Counted from the stretch's first letter, positions 27,537 to 37,490 are shown. The stretch: DNA of 64,000 bases from CAZWCE01 sp964632505 (GCA_964632505.1 CAZWCE010000003.1:62001-126000); one strand, 5' to 3'. Program-made: numbers and translations. Notes: generated by a model not told the origin, from the sequence alone.

Positions 27537-27564
27537 TTGGCATCGCGCGAAGATTCTATACAAT
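27537..27564 (+). promoter_or_regulatory. Sigma-70-type promoter of the SpoIIAA-DUF2007 gene
   Basis: TTGGCA (27537-27542), 16-base spacer, TACAAT (27559-27564). Both boxes match the consensus at five of six. It is about 160 bases before the start codon at 27723. Confidence 0.6.
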
Positions 27565-27722
27565 ATGGCTAACCACGCGATCGGCACCTTCACCGACGAA
27601 ACAAGCAAGCAGAGCAGCACACACCAATCGCGGAAAGATGTCCCCCATTTCATCGAATCCACCGAACGTCGGTCGATTTGATTTCCTCTGCCTTCCGACG
27701 AATCGATTCAAGGAGAAAAACG

Positions 27723-28322
27723 ATGCCCGTCACCATCAAACCGATCACCAATACGAACATCATCGAGGTCCATCTCACGGGAAAGCTGGCCAAGGAAGAC
27801 TACGAATACTTCGTGCCGCTGGTGGAAAAGAAAATCGAAGAGATTGGGAAATTGCGCGTGCTGATGGTCATGCGCGACTTCCACGGTTGGGCGGCGAGCG
27901 CCCTTTGGGAAGATATCAAATTCGACGTGAAGCATTTCAAGGACATCGAACGACTCGCCATGGTCGGCGAGAGCACTTGGGAAAAAGGGATGGCCGCCTT
28001 TTGCAAACCTTTCACTTCCGCTAAAATCAAGTACTACAATCTGACCGAGGAAGAGGCCGCCCGGCAGTGGATCACCGACCATCTCGCCGCCGAGGAGGAA
28101 GAACTCGATCCGAACGAAGTGGTGAAGATTTACACGACCCACGATGCCTACCACGCCGAAATCATCGCCAATTCTCTCCGCAACGAGGGGATCGCGTGCC
28201 GCGTGGGCGATGTCCGGCAAGGCGGACTGACCGGAGTGTTCGAGGTCGACCTCTACTGCCGGGAAAAGGATGCCGATCAGGCCGGGAAATTCATCGAGGA
28301 GCACGAGAAAAAGCACTCCTAA
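27723..28322 (+). CDS. SpoIIAA-like plus DUF2007 two-domain protein
   Basis: A 199-residue cytoplasmic protein. Residues 1-125 resemble the SpoIIAA-like STAS fold: MPVTIKPITNTNIIEVHLTG at the start, then DFHGWAASALWEDIKFDVKHF and a conserved MVGESTWEKGM. Residues ~135-199 are DUF2007-like (putative signal transducing), with VVKIYTTHDAYHAEIIANSLRNEGI and an acidic-basic C-terminus. Each is known alone, and the combination is less usual. AAGGAG lies nine bases before the ATG. It has its own promoter and precedes pgm by 165 bases. The function is unassigned. A regulatory or lipid-binding role is a guess from the STAS fold. Confidence 0.8.
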   Translation: MPVTIKPITNTNIIEVHLTGKLAKEDYEYFVPLVEKKIEEIGKLRVLMVMRDFHGWAASALWEDIKFDVKHFKDIERLAMVGESTWEKGMAAFCKPFTSAKIKYYNLTEEEAARQWITDHLAAEEEELDPNEVVKIYTTHDAYHAEIIANSLRNEGIACRVGDVRQGGLTGVFEVDLYCREKDADQAGKFIEEHEKKHS

Positions 28323-28374
28323 TGATTCCGAACCGGCGAGCAACACCTCATTGGTCCCACCTCGCCCGGAGGGA

Positions 28375-28409
28375 AAGAACCGCCGATCCTCGCACGCATC
28401 GGCGTTCTT
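28375..28409 (+). promoter_or_regulatory. Intergenic hairpin before phosphoglucomutase gene
   Basis: AAGAACCGCCGAT (28375-28387) pairs with ATCGGCGTTCTT (28398-28409) with one bulged C. There is no T-run, so it is not a standard terminator. It may be an mRNA processing or attenuating element between the SpoIIAA-DUF2007 gene and pgm. Confidence 0.35.
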
Positions 28410-28487
28410 CCCGCTCACGATGTCGGTCCGTCGGCTTCGTGGGAGTGCTCCTCCACGACGTAAGACGCAAGTAGGAAAGAGGAAGGC

Positions 28488-30140
28488 ATGGTGAATCATC
28501 CCCTGGCCGGAAAACCGGCACCGAATGAACTGTTGATCGACCCGGCGCAGCTTGAGAAGGATTACTATACGATCGAGCCCGATCCTTCGGAACCGGGCCA
28601 AAAGGTCTCCTTCGGCACCAGTGGTCATCGCGGCACGCCCCAGAGCGGCGGCTTCAACGAAGCGCATCTTCTGGCCATCACGCAGGCGATCTGCGAGCAT
28701 CGACAAAAAGAGCACATTTCCGGGCCGCTCTATTTGGGAATGGATACCCACGCCGTATCGCTTCCCGCTCAACGAACCACCCTGGAAGTGCTCGCCGCCA
28801 ACGAGGTGGAGACGATCCTCCAGCAGGACCTCGGCTTCACGCCCACGCCGGTCATCTCCCGGGCGATCATCAGCTACAACCGCGACCGCAACCACGGTTA
28901 CGCCGACGGCATCATCATCACCCCTTCGCATAACCCTCCCACCGACGGCGGCATCAAATACAATCCGCCGCACGGCGGTCCGGCCGAAGCCGGCATCACG
29001 TCGTCCATTCAGGCCCGGGCGAATGAGATCCTCGAAAACGGTTGCCGGGAGGTCCGTCGTAAGCCGTTCGAGGCAGCGCTGACGACCCCCTGCATTCACG
29101 CCGAAGACCTGATGACGCCCTATATCGCGGAGCTGGGGGAGGTGATCGACCTCGAAGCGATCGCCGAAGCGAAGGTGAAAATCGGCGTCGATCCTCTCGG
29201 TGGGGCGGCGGTCCACTACTGGGAACCGATCGCCGAGCACTACGGTCTCGACTTGACGGTAACCAATGCTTCGGTCGATCCAAGGTTCTCCTTCATGTCG
29301 GTCGACCGGGACGGCAAGATCCGCATGGACTGTTCCAGCCCCTTCGCCATGACCCCGCTGGTGGAAATGAAAGACCGGTTCGACATCGCCTTCGGCAATG
29401 ATCCCGACACCGATCGCCACGGCATCGTCACCCCCAGCGTCGGTTTGATGAATCCAAACCATTATCTCTCCGTCGCGGTCCGCTATCTGTTCGCCCACCG
29501 CCCGAAATGGTCCCCGAAGGCGGCCGTCGGCAAAACCCTGGTTTCCAGCAGCATGGTCGACCGAGTCGCCACCATGCTCGATCGGAAGCTCGTCGAGGTA
29601 CCGGTCGGTTTCAAGTGGTTCGTGACGGGACTACAAGGCGGCACGCTCGGATTCGGCGGCGAGGAGAGCGCCGGGGCCAGCTTCCTGCGAAAGGACGGCT
29701 CCACGTGGACGACCGACAAAGACGGCATCATCTTGAGCCTGCTGGCGGCGGAGATTCTCGCCCGTACCGAACGCGATCCCGGCAAGCATTACATGGAGCT
29801 GGAAGAAAAGTTCGGCAAGTCCTACTATGCACGCATCGACGAACCGGCCAGCCCTAAGGAAAAAGCGATCCTGAAGACCCTCTCGCCCGCCGCCGTCACA
29901 GCGAGCCGTCTCGCCGGCGAGCCGGTCGTCCGCAAATTGACGCGGGCGCCCGGAAACGACGCCGCAATCGGGGGATTGAAGGTCACCACGGAAAACGGCT
30001 GGTTCGCCGCGCGGCCCTCCGGGACCGAGAACATCTACAAGATCTACGCCGAATCGTTCACAAGTAAGGAACACCTGCGAAAACTCCTCGAAGAGGCCCG
30101 ACAAATGGTCGCCGACGCCTTGCTGACGAACGAGGACTGA
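28488..30140 (+). CDS. pgm: Phosphoglucomutase (alpha-D-glucose type)
   Basis: A 550-residue phosphohexomutase interconverting glucose 1-phosphate and glucose 6-phosphate in the cytoplasm. The catalytic serine loop is ITPSHNPPTDGGIKYNPP near residue 146. The Mg site is GNDPDTDRHG near 303. The sugar loop is GGEESAG near 388. The phosphate loop is RPSGTENIYKIYAES near 506. Length and motifs match the bacterial Pgm type of about 545 residues. GAGGAAGG lies directly before the ATG. The GGQ protein gene follows 57 bases later. Confidence 0.95.
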   Translation: MVNHPLAGKPAPNELLIDPAQLEKDYYTIEPDPSEPGQKVSFGTSGHRGTPQSGGFNEAHLLAITQAICEHRQKEHISGPLYLGMDTHAVSLPAQRTTLEVLAANEVETILQQDLGFTPTPVISRAIISYNRDRNHGYADGIIITPSHNPPTDGGIKYNPPHGGPAEAGITSSIQARANEILENGCREVRRKPFEAALTTPCIHAEDLMTPYIAELGEVIDLEAIAEAKVKIGVDPLGGAAVHYWEPIAEHYGLDLTVTNASVDPRFSFMSVDRDGKIRMDCSSPFAMTPLVEMKDRFDIAFGNDPDTDRHGIVTPSVGLMNPNHYLSVAVRYLFAHRPKWSPKAAVGKTLVSSSMVDRVATMLDRKLVEVPVGFKWFVTGLQGGTLGFGGEESAGASFLRKDGSTWTTDKDGIILSLLAAEILARTERDPGKHYMELEEKFGKSYYARIDEPASPKEKAILKTLSPAAVTASRLAGEPVVRKLTRAPGNDAAIGGLKVTTENGWFAARPSGTENIYKIYAESFTSKEHLRKLLEEARQMVADALLTNED

Positions 30141-30197
30141 TCGAACGGCGGCGGCCATTCCCTCGAAGATCTCCTGGAGAAAGGGAGGACCCCCTGC

Positions 30198-30731
30198 ATG
30201 GCCGAGAACGCTTTTCGGCATCCCGTTCTCTTGAGCGACGAGGAGTTGATGCGCCGGTGCCGGTTCGAGCGTTTGCGGCGAAGCGGGCCGGGGGGACAGC
30301 ATCGGAACAAGGTCGAAACGGCCGTTCGCTTGCACCACGAACCGACGGGCATCACCGCCGAAGCCTCCGAGCGCCGCAGTCAGTCGCAGAATCGGGCGGA
30401 AGCGCTGTCCAGGTTGCGTCTGAAGCTGGCGTTGGAAATTCGCTCCGAGGTTCCCACTTTCCCCCAAGACACGTCGAGCAACGCTTCACCACTCTGGAAG
30501 AAACACCTTCAGGGGACGCGCTTGCAAATCCGGCCGGGGCATCCCGACTATCCCGTCATGCTGGCCGAGCTCCTGGACCTCTTAACCCACCACGGAATGG
30601 AACTGCGCCCAACGTCGGAATACTTCGGCACCACCCCTTCGCAACTGATCCGCTTCCTGCAAAAAGAACCGGCGGCTTTCGATCGGGTCAACCGACTCCG
30701 ACAAGAGAAAGGTTTGCGGCGTCTCCACTGA
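30198..30731 (+). CDS. GGQ-domain release-factor-like protein
   Basis: A 177-residue protein with a class I release factor catalytic domain. RRSGPGGQHRNKVETAVRL (GGQ near residue 33) is followed by ASERRSQSQNRAEALSRL. It lacks the codon-recognition domains of RF1/RF2. It differs from ArfB in that its C-terminus is not a short Lys/Arg tail but ~80 residues with a helical DxxxxHHGMELRPTSEYF stretch. It probably hydrolyses peptidyl-tRNA on ribosomes, perhaps in rescue, but this is inferred from the GGQ alone. It follows pgm on the same strand and converges on the polyprenyl synthase gene. Confidence 0.88.
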   Translation: MAENAFRHPVLLSDEELMRRCRFERLRRSGPGGQHRNKVETAVRLHHEPTGITAEASERRSQSQNRAEALSRLRLKLALEIRSEVPTFPQDTSSNASPLWKKHLQGTRLQIRPGHPDYPVMLAELLDLLTHHGMELRPTSEYFGTTPSQLIRFLQKEPAAFDRVNRLRQEKGLRRLH

Positions 30732-30767
30732 AGCAATCGATTTCGCTCCGTGTGATCCAGCACGCCG

Positions 30768-31766
30768 TTAGCGGTGACGCGACACGACGAACGCGGCGAT
30801 CATTTTCAAGCCGTCGCGGGCGTCCGTCGCGGGAAGCTCGTCGAGGGAAGCGATCGCCGATTGGACGTAATCCTCGGCGGTTTTTCTGGCGTAATCGAGC
30901 GAACCGCATTCGTTCATCCATTCCAGCAAAAGCTTCGTGTCGACCTCCGGCGTCTCTTGAAACATATCGAGGACCTCTTGGCGTCGATCGTCGTCGGCGA
31001 CTTCCAGGAAATGAAGCAACGGCAAAGTCGCCTTCTTTCCGGAGAGATCGGTGCCGAGCGTCTTTCCCATGGCCGACTCTTCGCCGGAGAGATCGAGAAT
31101 ATCGTCGGCAATCTGGAAGGCGATCCCCAGCTCCTCGCCGAAACGACCGAGCCGGGCGACTCCCTCATTTCCTGCCCCCGCGTAATGTGCCCCGAGTCGA
31201 CAACACGCTGCCAGAAGGGCCGCCGTCTTCGCCCGGATGATCTCCAGGTATTCCTTCTGGGACATCTCGAAATTTCCCCGGCGGGAGATCTGTCGCAATT
31301 CGCCTTCGCAAGTAATGCTGCAAGCTTCCGAGAGGGTTCTGATGGCGAAGAGGTCCTCCGATTCGGTCGCCATGCGAAGCGCCCGAGTGAACAGGAGATC
31401 GCCCGCCATGACGCTCGCCTCGTTGCTCCATCGGGAATTGATCGTCGCCAGATGGCGTCGCACCAGCGCCCCATCGAGGATATCGTCGTGAATGAGAGAG
31501 GCCGTGTGAATCATCTCGACCGCCGCGGCCAACCGGAGATGATTCTCCTGCGTCTTCCCGAAAGCCTTCCCGGAAAGCAACACCAAGGCGGGACGCAATC
31601 GCTTTCCGCCCAGCCGGAAGCCGTATCGGACCAGTTCATCGACGAAGGGATCTTCGCTGCGCAGCTCTCGCTGCAATCGCCTTTCGACCTGCTCCAATTC
31701 CGCGCGGATCGCGCGATAATTCGTCTCGAAAAGTTCCAAAACAGCTTTCGATTGAGAGAGACTCAT
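30768..31766 (-). CDS. Polyprenyl diphosphate synthase
   Basis: A 332-residue trans-prenyltransferase that condenses isopentenyl diphosphate on an allylic primer, normally to make the quinone side chain. The first Asp-rich motif is HDDILDGALVRR near residue 92 and the second is AFQIADDILDLSG near 220. GGKRLRPALVLL near 53 binds the substrate phosphates. The sequence is of the octaprenyl/heptaprenyl (IspB/HepT) type. Chain length cannot be decided by eye. Single gene, convergent with the GGQ gene, with no strong ribosome site. Confidence 0.93.
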   Translation of the reverse strand: MSLSQSKAVLELFETNYRAIRAELEQVERRLQRELRSEDPFVDELVRYGFRLGGKRLRPALVLLSGKAFGKTQENHLRLAAAVEMIHTASLIHDDILDGALVRRHLATINSRWSNEASVMAGDLLFTRALRMATESEDLFAIRTLSEACSITCEGELRQISRRGNFEMSQKEYLEIIRAKTAALLAACCRLGAHYAGAGNEGVARLGRFGEELGIAFQIADDILDLSGEESAMGKTLGTDLSGKKATLPLLHFLEVADDDRRQEVLDMFQETPEVDTKLLLEWMNECGSLDYARKTAEDYVQSAIASLDELPATDARDGLKMIAAFVVSRHR

Positions 31767-31857
31767 TGGCTGATCTATTTCCGTGTTATTTTTCTAATGA
31801 TCGATAGTACGTGCCGAAAGGGGAAAAACCGTCCCGCAAAAAGGGGCAGGGGGGGGG

Positions 31858-34800
31858 TCATTCCTCGGGAGGCATTTCCTCCTCGGGGCCGTTTTCCTCT
31901 TTTTTCGCCTTCGCTTCGGCTATTTGCTTCTTGAGAATCTCCTCAATCGACTTTTGGCGAATCTCGATCGGCGTCGCCTGGATCGCCCCCTCGAGAGCCT
32001 GGAGCACCTTGCCGAAACGAATCGGTTGTTTCTCGGAGGCGCTCTCGTCTTCGTCGCTCGACGCTTCTTTCTCGTCTTTTTCCTTCCCGGTGAAATGGAG
32101 CTTAATCGTCGAAGCGGAGAAATCGAGGCAAATCAAATTTTCCTCGGGAACGCCGCGGATGCGGAATCCCCGCATGGTATTGCGTTGGGCGAACGGTTGC
32201 GCCCGGTGACGAACCTCGAGCCCGAAAGCTCCTTTTCCCGTTCGCTTATCGATCCCGAAGATCGAGAGGTAATTCCTGCGCGACCGCCCTTGATCCTCGT
32301 CGGAACGTTCATCGATCGTCGCCCCGAAGAACAAGACCGGCAGTCCCTTCGGCTGATGGATGAAGAAATGCGTATTGTTCACCCAGAGCGGCTGCTTCCA
32401 CGCTTCGGTCCCGTCGTCCTTGAAGGCGTTCAGGACCGCCCGGCCGACCGGAGAACTCGCCATTCCCTGCACTTGGTATCGGCGTCGGGTGGTGGTCTGC
32501 GTAATCTGGCGGTGCTCGGTCGCCATGACGATATAGGAGTCCCGGAAGGGAAACACTTCGACGTCGGTGTACAACTTCTGCCCCTTGGGGCTGGGAAACC
32601 AGGAATCGATGATGATGCGTCCGAACCGGAGATCGATCAGCCGGAATCGTCCTTTGGGATCCATCAAGACCATTTTCCGGTCTTCATCGACCAGCCGAAC
32701 CATGGTATTGGGGGCCAGGGCGTCGATCGACCACGCCCGCCTCTGTTCCGGTTCTTCGGCCAACAGATCGGTACCGACGATGGCGAAGCCTTTCTCGGAA
32801 CCTTCGACGGAAATGACCAGCGGCCCCAGCGAGGCGAAACGATGTGAGGGGAGCGGACAACGTCCCAGCTCGCGTCCGTCGGCGGCATCCAAAACAAGGG
32901 CCCGCTTCGCCTTCGGTTCCATGACGATCACGTGTCGCCCGCTGGAGGTCAAACCGGCCCCCATTGCCAACCCGTCGCGATTCCAGCGTTCCCGGCCGGT
33001 GTAAGGATCCAAAGCCACGATCTTGTCCATCACTCGGTAGCAGATCGCCAGAGGTGTCAGGCAAACCCCTTCGTCGCGACCGATTCCCCCCGGCAAGGAA
33101 GCCAGGGACTCTTCGGGACGATCGGTGAACATATTCCGCAGCGAATTCAACGCGAAGGTCCCCCCGCGTTTTCCGGTCTGGGGTCGGGCTCCCTCCAAGG
33201 AACGTTGCCAAAGGAGCTTCGCCCGATTCTCGTCATCCCTCGTCAACGCATCGACCGCGAATAATTGATGCTGCTGGAAGTAGAAGACCAAATGGTCCAT
33301 CATCAACAGTTGTTCTTCGACCTTCGATCCGTAACCGTTCGTCGAACCGAACAGGGGATCCATGCCTCCCATCATGCCCATCCCACTCCCTCGAGACAAA
33401 CGCTCCTTCTCCTCCTTCTCGATGGGAACGGTCCAGGCTTCGCCGCCGTAATCGTGATAGGCCGTCAACTTCTCCTCGGGACTCTGAAAGTAGGCGAATT
33501 CCAGATTCTTCAGAAAAGGCCCCCGGGTATCCACCGTGTCGATGTATCTCCGATAGATCAAACGATTGCGAAGATCCTCCTCCGTCTCACCTTCTTCCGG
33601 CTCCGGATGCGACCGACGGATCTCCACGTCCCCGATCGGCCAAGCATCTTGTTCCCGGACGACCCGGGCGATCTCCGGCAGCGCCGACGCCTCCTGCATC
33701 AAATCGGCGCCGGTCTTGTCGCCGCGGCACTCGAGCTTGGCGAACTTTTCGCCGAGCAATTGATAATAATGCCAAGCGGCCCGCCAATGGGCATGATTTT
33801 GCAGGCGATGGGCCAGATCGGCCATCCATTCGGCGGTCCTGGCATCGTCTGAGGTTCCCTTTTCGGAAGGCAAATAGGGAAGCTTCCGCAAGAGCAGTTC
33901 CTGCCGCGCGAGCTGCCCCTTTCGTCCACATTGTTCGAAGAAGGCATTCCAGGCCGAAGCACTGTCGGTCAGCTCCCCGTAACGGTCGAGGAATCGCTCC
34001 ATCGCATCGAGTGATTTCGATTCGAGGACGGTTTCCAGACGCTCGGAAACCCATCGATCGATCGTTTCACCCAGCGATTTCCCCGAGGAACGATCAAGCG
34101 CCGCGAGCGTGCCGGAAATCCAGCGACTCTCCGGTAATTGTCTGTTCGAACCGTCACGGACCAGCGTCTGATCGCCGGTTTCCGAGGAGTCGTCCTCTTG
34201 AAGTTGAAGTAGAGCGACCATTTTATCCCAAGCGGATCGCCACTGCTCCTTTTCGAGATAACCGGCGATGAAACTTCGCAAAAGTTCCCGCCTCTGCCGG
34301 TCGGTCTCGGCCAGTTTCAACATCGACTCGTACTCGTCCTTGTAGGTATCGAAGGAAGTGTCGAGCCCTTCTTCCAGGGCATCGAGCAGCGCGCTGCGAA
34401 CCCGGCCCGTCGGTTCGACCTTTTCCGCTTCCCGGAAGTGATCGATCGCCTCCGCCAGTCGCCCTTCCGAGAGGTCGATATGCCCGGCCGCTAAAAGTGC
34501 TCGGATATCTTCCGGCTCTTTTGCCAGGGTTTGATTCACGCGTTCACGGAGTGCCTCGATCTGATGAAATGCGTCGACGGCCCCGGCACGTTGGGCGAGG
34601 ATGCGTCCTGAAGCAGCGATGAGATTGCCGCCGACGTCCGCGTCCCGGGCCCGCATGGTCCGCACCAGCGTCCCTCCCGTCAGATCGCATTCGGCGATCC
34701 CGCCGTCGGCCAGCGGCTGGTAATAGCGGGTGCCGGAAATGATCCCCGTTCCCGCGGGTGAAGTTCCCTCGGGCAGACGAATTGTCTTCCCCTTCCAAGC

Positions 34801-37152
34801 GGGAGCCCCGTCGTCGAGTCGGTAGGCCCGAATCTGCTGCACCCCGACCACGACGACATGCCCCCGACAAACGCCGGCCACGAAAAGATCGTTGCCCCGC
34901 GAATGCTCCCACAGCACCTCGCCGGTTTCCAGATCGAGGCAGAACAATTGCTCCGAACCGACCGGCGTGGCAAGCACTTTGCCGTCGACCATCAAAACCG
35001 CCGAATCGTGCCAGCGATTCTGGAGAAAATGATCGGAACCGTGGGTAAGCCAGGAAATGGAAATAAAACGTCCGGCACCGCGCCGTTCCTGGAATCCGAA
35101 CATCTCATCGTCGTAGAGAAAGCACCAGCGTAGTTCGAGGGTGGTCCGGTCGATGGCCACGACCGCCCCGGCCGACGTCGGGCAGACCAGGATGCCGCCG
35201 TGGGCGGAGGGAGTGATGCCGCTGAACCGTCGTGGTGAACCGCGTTCAATCGGCCAAGCCGGCTCCACCAACGGCAAGCGATGCAGAAGTTCGCCCGTTT
35301 CCGAAGCGAGAACGAACAGATGCACCATCCCTTGGACTTCCCCCAGCACATAGAGCCTTCCTTCAAGCGGTAATGGAGGGCCGAGGAAATAAGTCTCTTG
35401 GAGCAATTCCGCTTCTCGGTCCGTGTTGCCGTTTTCTTCCAAGGGTTGAGCTTGGGCATCCTCCTTTTCATCCATCGACTCCTCGTTTTTTTCCTCCCCG
35501 GATTCCTCTTCGTCGGGTGCGTTGGGACCCGAACCTGAATCCGGGAACCACTGTTCAAAGGGAGCGGCGGCGGGGACGCTGGAGTTGCTCTCCCTCGCCC
35601 CGTCACCGGGGACGTCCTCCTCGGAATGTCGCCCGACCTTCCACAGCAAGCGGCCGGTTCGAGGATCGCGTGCGGCCAAGGCATTGGCGATCACCTTCTT
35701 CCGATCGGCATTCCCCGCGCCGGGCCGCAATCCCATCGGCTGCATGGGAGCCGTCAGAACCCCCGGGATCAAAGGAATCTCTTCGATGGAAAAGATACGA
35801 TCCCCGTCGCTGCTGAGGGTGCCGTAGGTCAAATCGCCCCAGAGACGCAACCGGATACAGGCAAGCCAGAGCATCGGGTTGTTTTCCATGAGAAGCCCGG
35901 GGCGGCCCATCATGTCGGTGAAGCCACGCGATCCCCCGAGCACCTCCCCGACCCCCGTCTCCGACTTCTTCCAGAGACGCTTGCCGGTCTCCAGATCGAC
36001 CGCCAAAAGACCGTCGATCGTCCGTAGAAAGGCGATCCGGTCCACGACGATCGGGTGACAGCCCGGAAGCATCGGATGGGGAGACAATTCCGACTCGGCC
36101 ATGAGCCTCTCCAGGAAGGGATCGAGTTTCGGGTACGACACCGTCGGAATTCGCCAGGCGAGTCGCAGAAGCGGGGCACTGGCCTCGGTGCTCACATTCC
36201 GCCAGGGCACCGCGCGAAAGAGAAACCAGCCGGCGCGAACTTCCCAAGGGGTTAGCGCGGGCAAATCGCTCCACTGGAGCAGTTGCCGCAAACTCGCCTC
36301 GGGGGAGGCCAACGACAATTCCTCACCGGCTCCGGAGGTTACCGAGAGCTCCGGGAAATGCATCAGAAGGCGATCCAAGGTCGTTTTCGCTTCGTCCCGT
36401 CTTCCGGCATGCAACTGGCTGGTAGCGAGCATCATCCCCAAAAGCGGTTGATAATCCCCAGGCTCCGGAGCATGCTCCTGGAGATCGCCCAGCGTCATCG
36501 CGGCGGCGGCCGAGATTCCCTGATCGAATTGATAAAGTCCCAGAAGAAATGAGGCGTCGAAACTCGCCTCGGTCCCGTAGTAACGTGAAATCACCTCGGC
36601 GAGCCGGTGGGGATCCCCGGTGGCGATCGCCTCCTGAAGTGCCAGGCGCGCAGCGGGGCCGTACTGCAACTCGTAGAGCTGGCGGCCTTCGGGGGACAGC
36701 CGTCCCAACAGTCGCACCACTTCATGCCGCAACGTTTTTCGGATCGTCTCGACGGAGGCGTCCTCCGGCGGCAAAAAGGAATCGCCCGGATCCGAAAGCA
36801 AATCGCCGATCAAACGAATCGCTTCGGCGTTCCGTTGTGTCTCGATCAACTGCTCGATCTGCTCCAGAAGGCGCAACCGATTGCGATCGGGGGGAACAAG
36901 AATATCGAACTTGCGGCGAGCCGTCTCCACTTCTTCTTGGGGTTTCCGGGCCCCGATCCCATTGCCGGGACCGGGAGCTCTCGGCACCGCCCCGCCCGGC
37001 TGCGCGGGATTCTGCAACTGGAACTGGGCCGAAACGGAATTCGTCCCTACCAAACATGCTAGAACGAGGAACGCTCCCAAGACCGAGATCGTCGCCGGTT
37101 CAGTATGAAATGTCGAGAAGAAAGTAAGGTCGGATTTCCTGATTCGAAACAT
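31858..37152 (-). CDS. Very large exported beta-propeller / TPR protein
   Basis: A 1764-residue protein. A signal peptide (VLGAFLVLACLVGTNSVSAQ) lies at about residues 27-47. After it come helical repeat segments, then PQQ-like propeller blades (typical: FCLDLETGEVLWEHSRG, VAIDRTTLELRW, IVALDPYTGRERWNRDG). A central TPR-like run (LAEAIDHFREAEKVEPTGR) and a second blade set near the C-terminus follow. An acidic low-complexity patch lies at residues ~541-586. The start at 37152 follows AGGATGG. A 116-codon extension upstream has no signal character. A promoter with TATAAT lies at 37408-37436. It may bind or scaffold ligands in the periplasm. No enzyme motif is visible. Confidence 0.85.
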   Translation of the reverse strand: MFRIRKSDLTFFSTFHTEPATISVLGAFLVLACLVGTNSVSAQFQLQNPAQPGGAVPRAPGPGNGIGARKPQEEVETARRKFDILVPPDRNRLRLLEQIEQLIETQRNAEAIRLIGDLLSDPGDSFLPPEDASVETIRKTLRHEVVRLLGRLSPEGRQLYELQYGPAARLALQEAIATGDPHRLAEVISRYYGTEASFDASFLLGLYQFDQGISAAAAMTLGDLQEHAPEPGDYQPLLGMMLATSQLHAGRRDEAKTTLDRLLMHFPELSVTSGAGEELSLASPEASLRQLLQWSDLPALTPWEVRAGWFLFRAVPWRNVSTEASAPLLRLAWRIPTVSYPKLDPFLERLMAESELSPHPMLPGCHPIVVDRIAFLRTIDGLLAVDLETGKRLWKKSETGVGEVLGGSRGFTDMMGRPGLLMENNPMLWLACIRLRLWGDLTYGTLSSDGDRIFSIEEIPLIPGVLTAPMQPMGLRPGAGNADRKKVIANALAARDPRTGRLLWKVGRHSEEDVPGDGARESNSSVPAAAPFEQWFPDSGSGPNAPDEEESGEEKNEESMDEKEDAQAQPLEENGNTDREAELLQETYFLGPPLPLEGRLYVLGEVQGMVHLFVLASETGELLHRLPLVEPAWPIERGSPRRFSGITPSAHGGILVCPTSAGAVVAIDRTTLELRWCFLYDDEMFGFQERRGAGRFISISWLTHGSDHFLQNRWHDSAVLMVDGKVLATPVGSEQLFCLDLETGEVLWEHSRGNDLFVAGVCRGHVVVVGVQQIRAYRLDDGAPAWKGKTIRLPEGTSPAGTGIISGTRYYQPLADGGIAECDLTGGTLVRTMRARDADVGGNLIAASGRILAQRAGAVDAFHQIEALRERVNQTLAKEPEDIRALLAAGHIDLSEGRLAEAIDHFREAEKVEPTGRVRSALLDALEEGLDTSFDTYKDEYESMLKLAETDRQRRELLRSFIAGYLEKEQWRSAWDKMVALLQLQEDDSSETGDQTLVRDGSNRQLPESRWISGTLAALDRSSGKSLGETIDRWVSERLETVLESKSLDAMERFLDRYGELTDSASAWNAFFEQCGRKGQLARQELLLRKLPYLPSEKGTSDDARTAEWMADLAHRLQNHAHWRAAWHYYQLLGEKFAKLECRGDKTGADLMQEASALPEIARVVREQDAWPIGDVEIRRSHPEPEEGETEEDLRNRLIYRRYIDTVDTRGPFLKNLEFAYFQSPEEKLTAYHDYGGEAWTVPIEKEEKERLSRGSGMGMMGGMDPLFGSTNGYGSKVEEQLLMMDHLVFYFQQHQLFAVDALTRDDENRAKLLWQRSLEGARPQTGKRGGTFALNSLRNMFTDRPEESLASLPGGIGRDEGVCLTPLAICYRVMDKIVALDPYTGRERWNRDGLAMGAGLTSSGRHVIVMEPKAKRALVLDAADGRELGRCPLPSHRFASLGPLVISVEGSEKGFAIVGTDLLAEEPEQRRAWSIDALAPNTMVRLVDEDRKMVLMDPKGRFRLIDLRFGRIIIDSWFPSPKGQKLYTDVEVFPFRDSYIVMATEHRQITQTTTRRRYQVQGMASSPVGRAVLNAFKDDGTEAWKQPLWVNNTHFFIHQPKGLPVLFFGATIDERSDEDQGRSRRNYLSIFGIDKRTGKGAFGLEVRHRAQPFAQRNTMRGFRIRGVPEENLICLDFSASTIKLHFTGKEKDEKEASSDEDESASEKQPIRFGKVLQALEGAIQATPIEIRQKSIEEILKKQIAEAKAKKEENGPEEEMPPEE

Positions 37153-37490
37153 GATCACCATCCTGTGTGTCGACGGATTCAAACGCCATACTCTGCTTGC
37201 CCGGAAAACAAGGAGGGAAGCGTGACGATGAATCCCGGTGCGTGAAAGGGGCTCACTGCCGAGCCGATCGCAACCTATCGGCCGAAATGGTCGGTGCTTC
37301 CAAGCGGAGCACTCGATCTCGAGCGATGGGGGGACCTTCCACCTCCAGCCGGGAATCGTCCCTCGAGCGGAAAAATCAAAGCCTCCGCCTCGAGGAAATG
37401 ATAAATAATTATAGGATATTTTCGCCGTCTTGGCAGTCTCCCGGAATAAGAATCGGTGGACTCGGGAAATGAATTTTGGGCGTTGGTCTC
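37153..37490. other. Leader region of the large beta-propeller gene
   Basis: 338 bases between the leftward Maf gene and the leftward propeller gene. It carries the TATAAT promoter at 37408-37436. The remaining ~250 bases form the 5' leader. No gene was recognised. Confidence 0.5.
37408..37436 (-). promoter_or_regulatory. Sigma-70-type promoter of the large beta-propeller gene
   Basis: On the minus strand CTGCCA (37436-37431), 17-base spacer, perfect TATAAT (37413-37408). It lies about 255 bases before the start codon. Confidence 0.6.
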
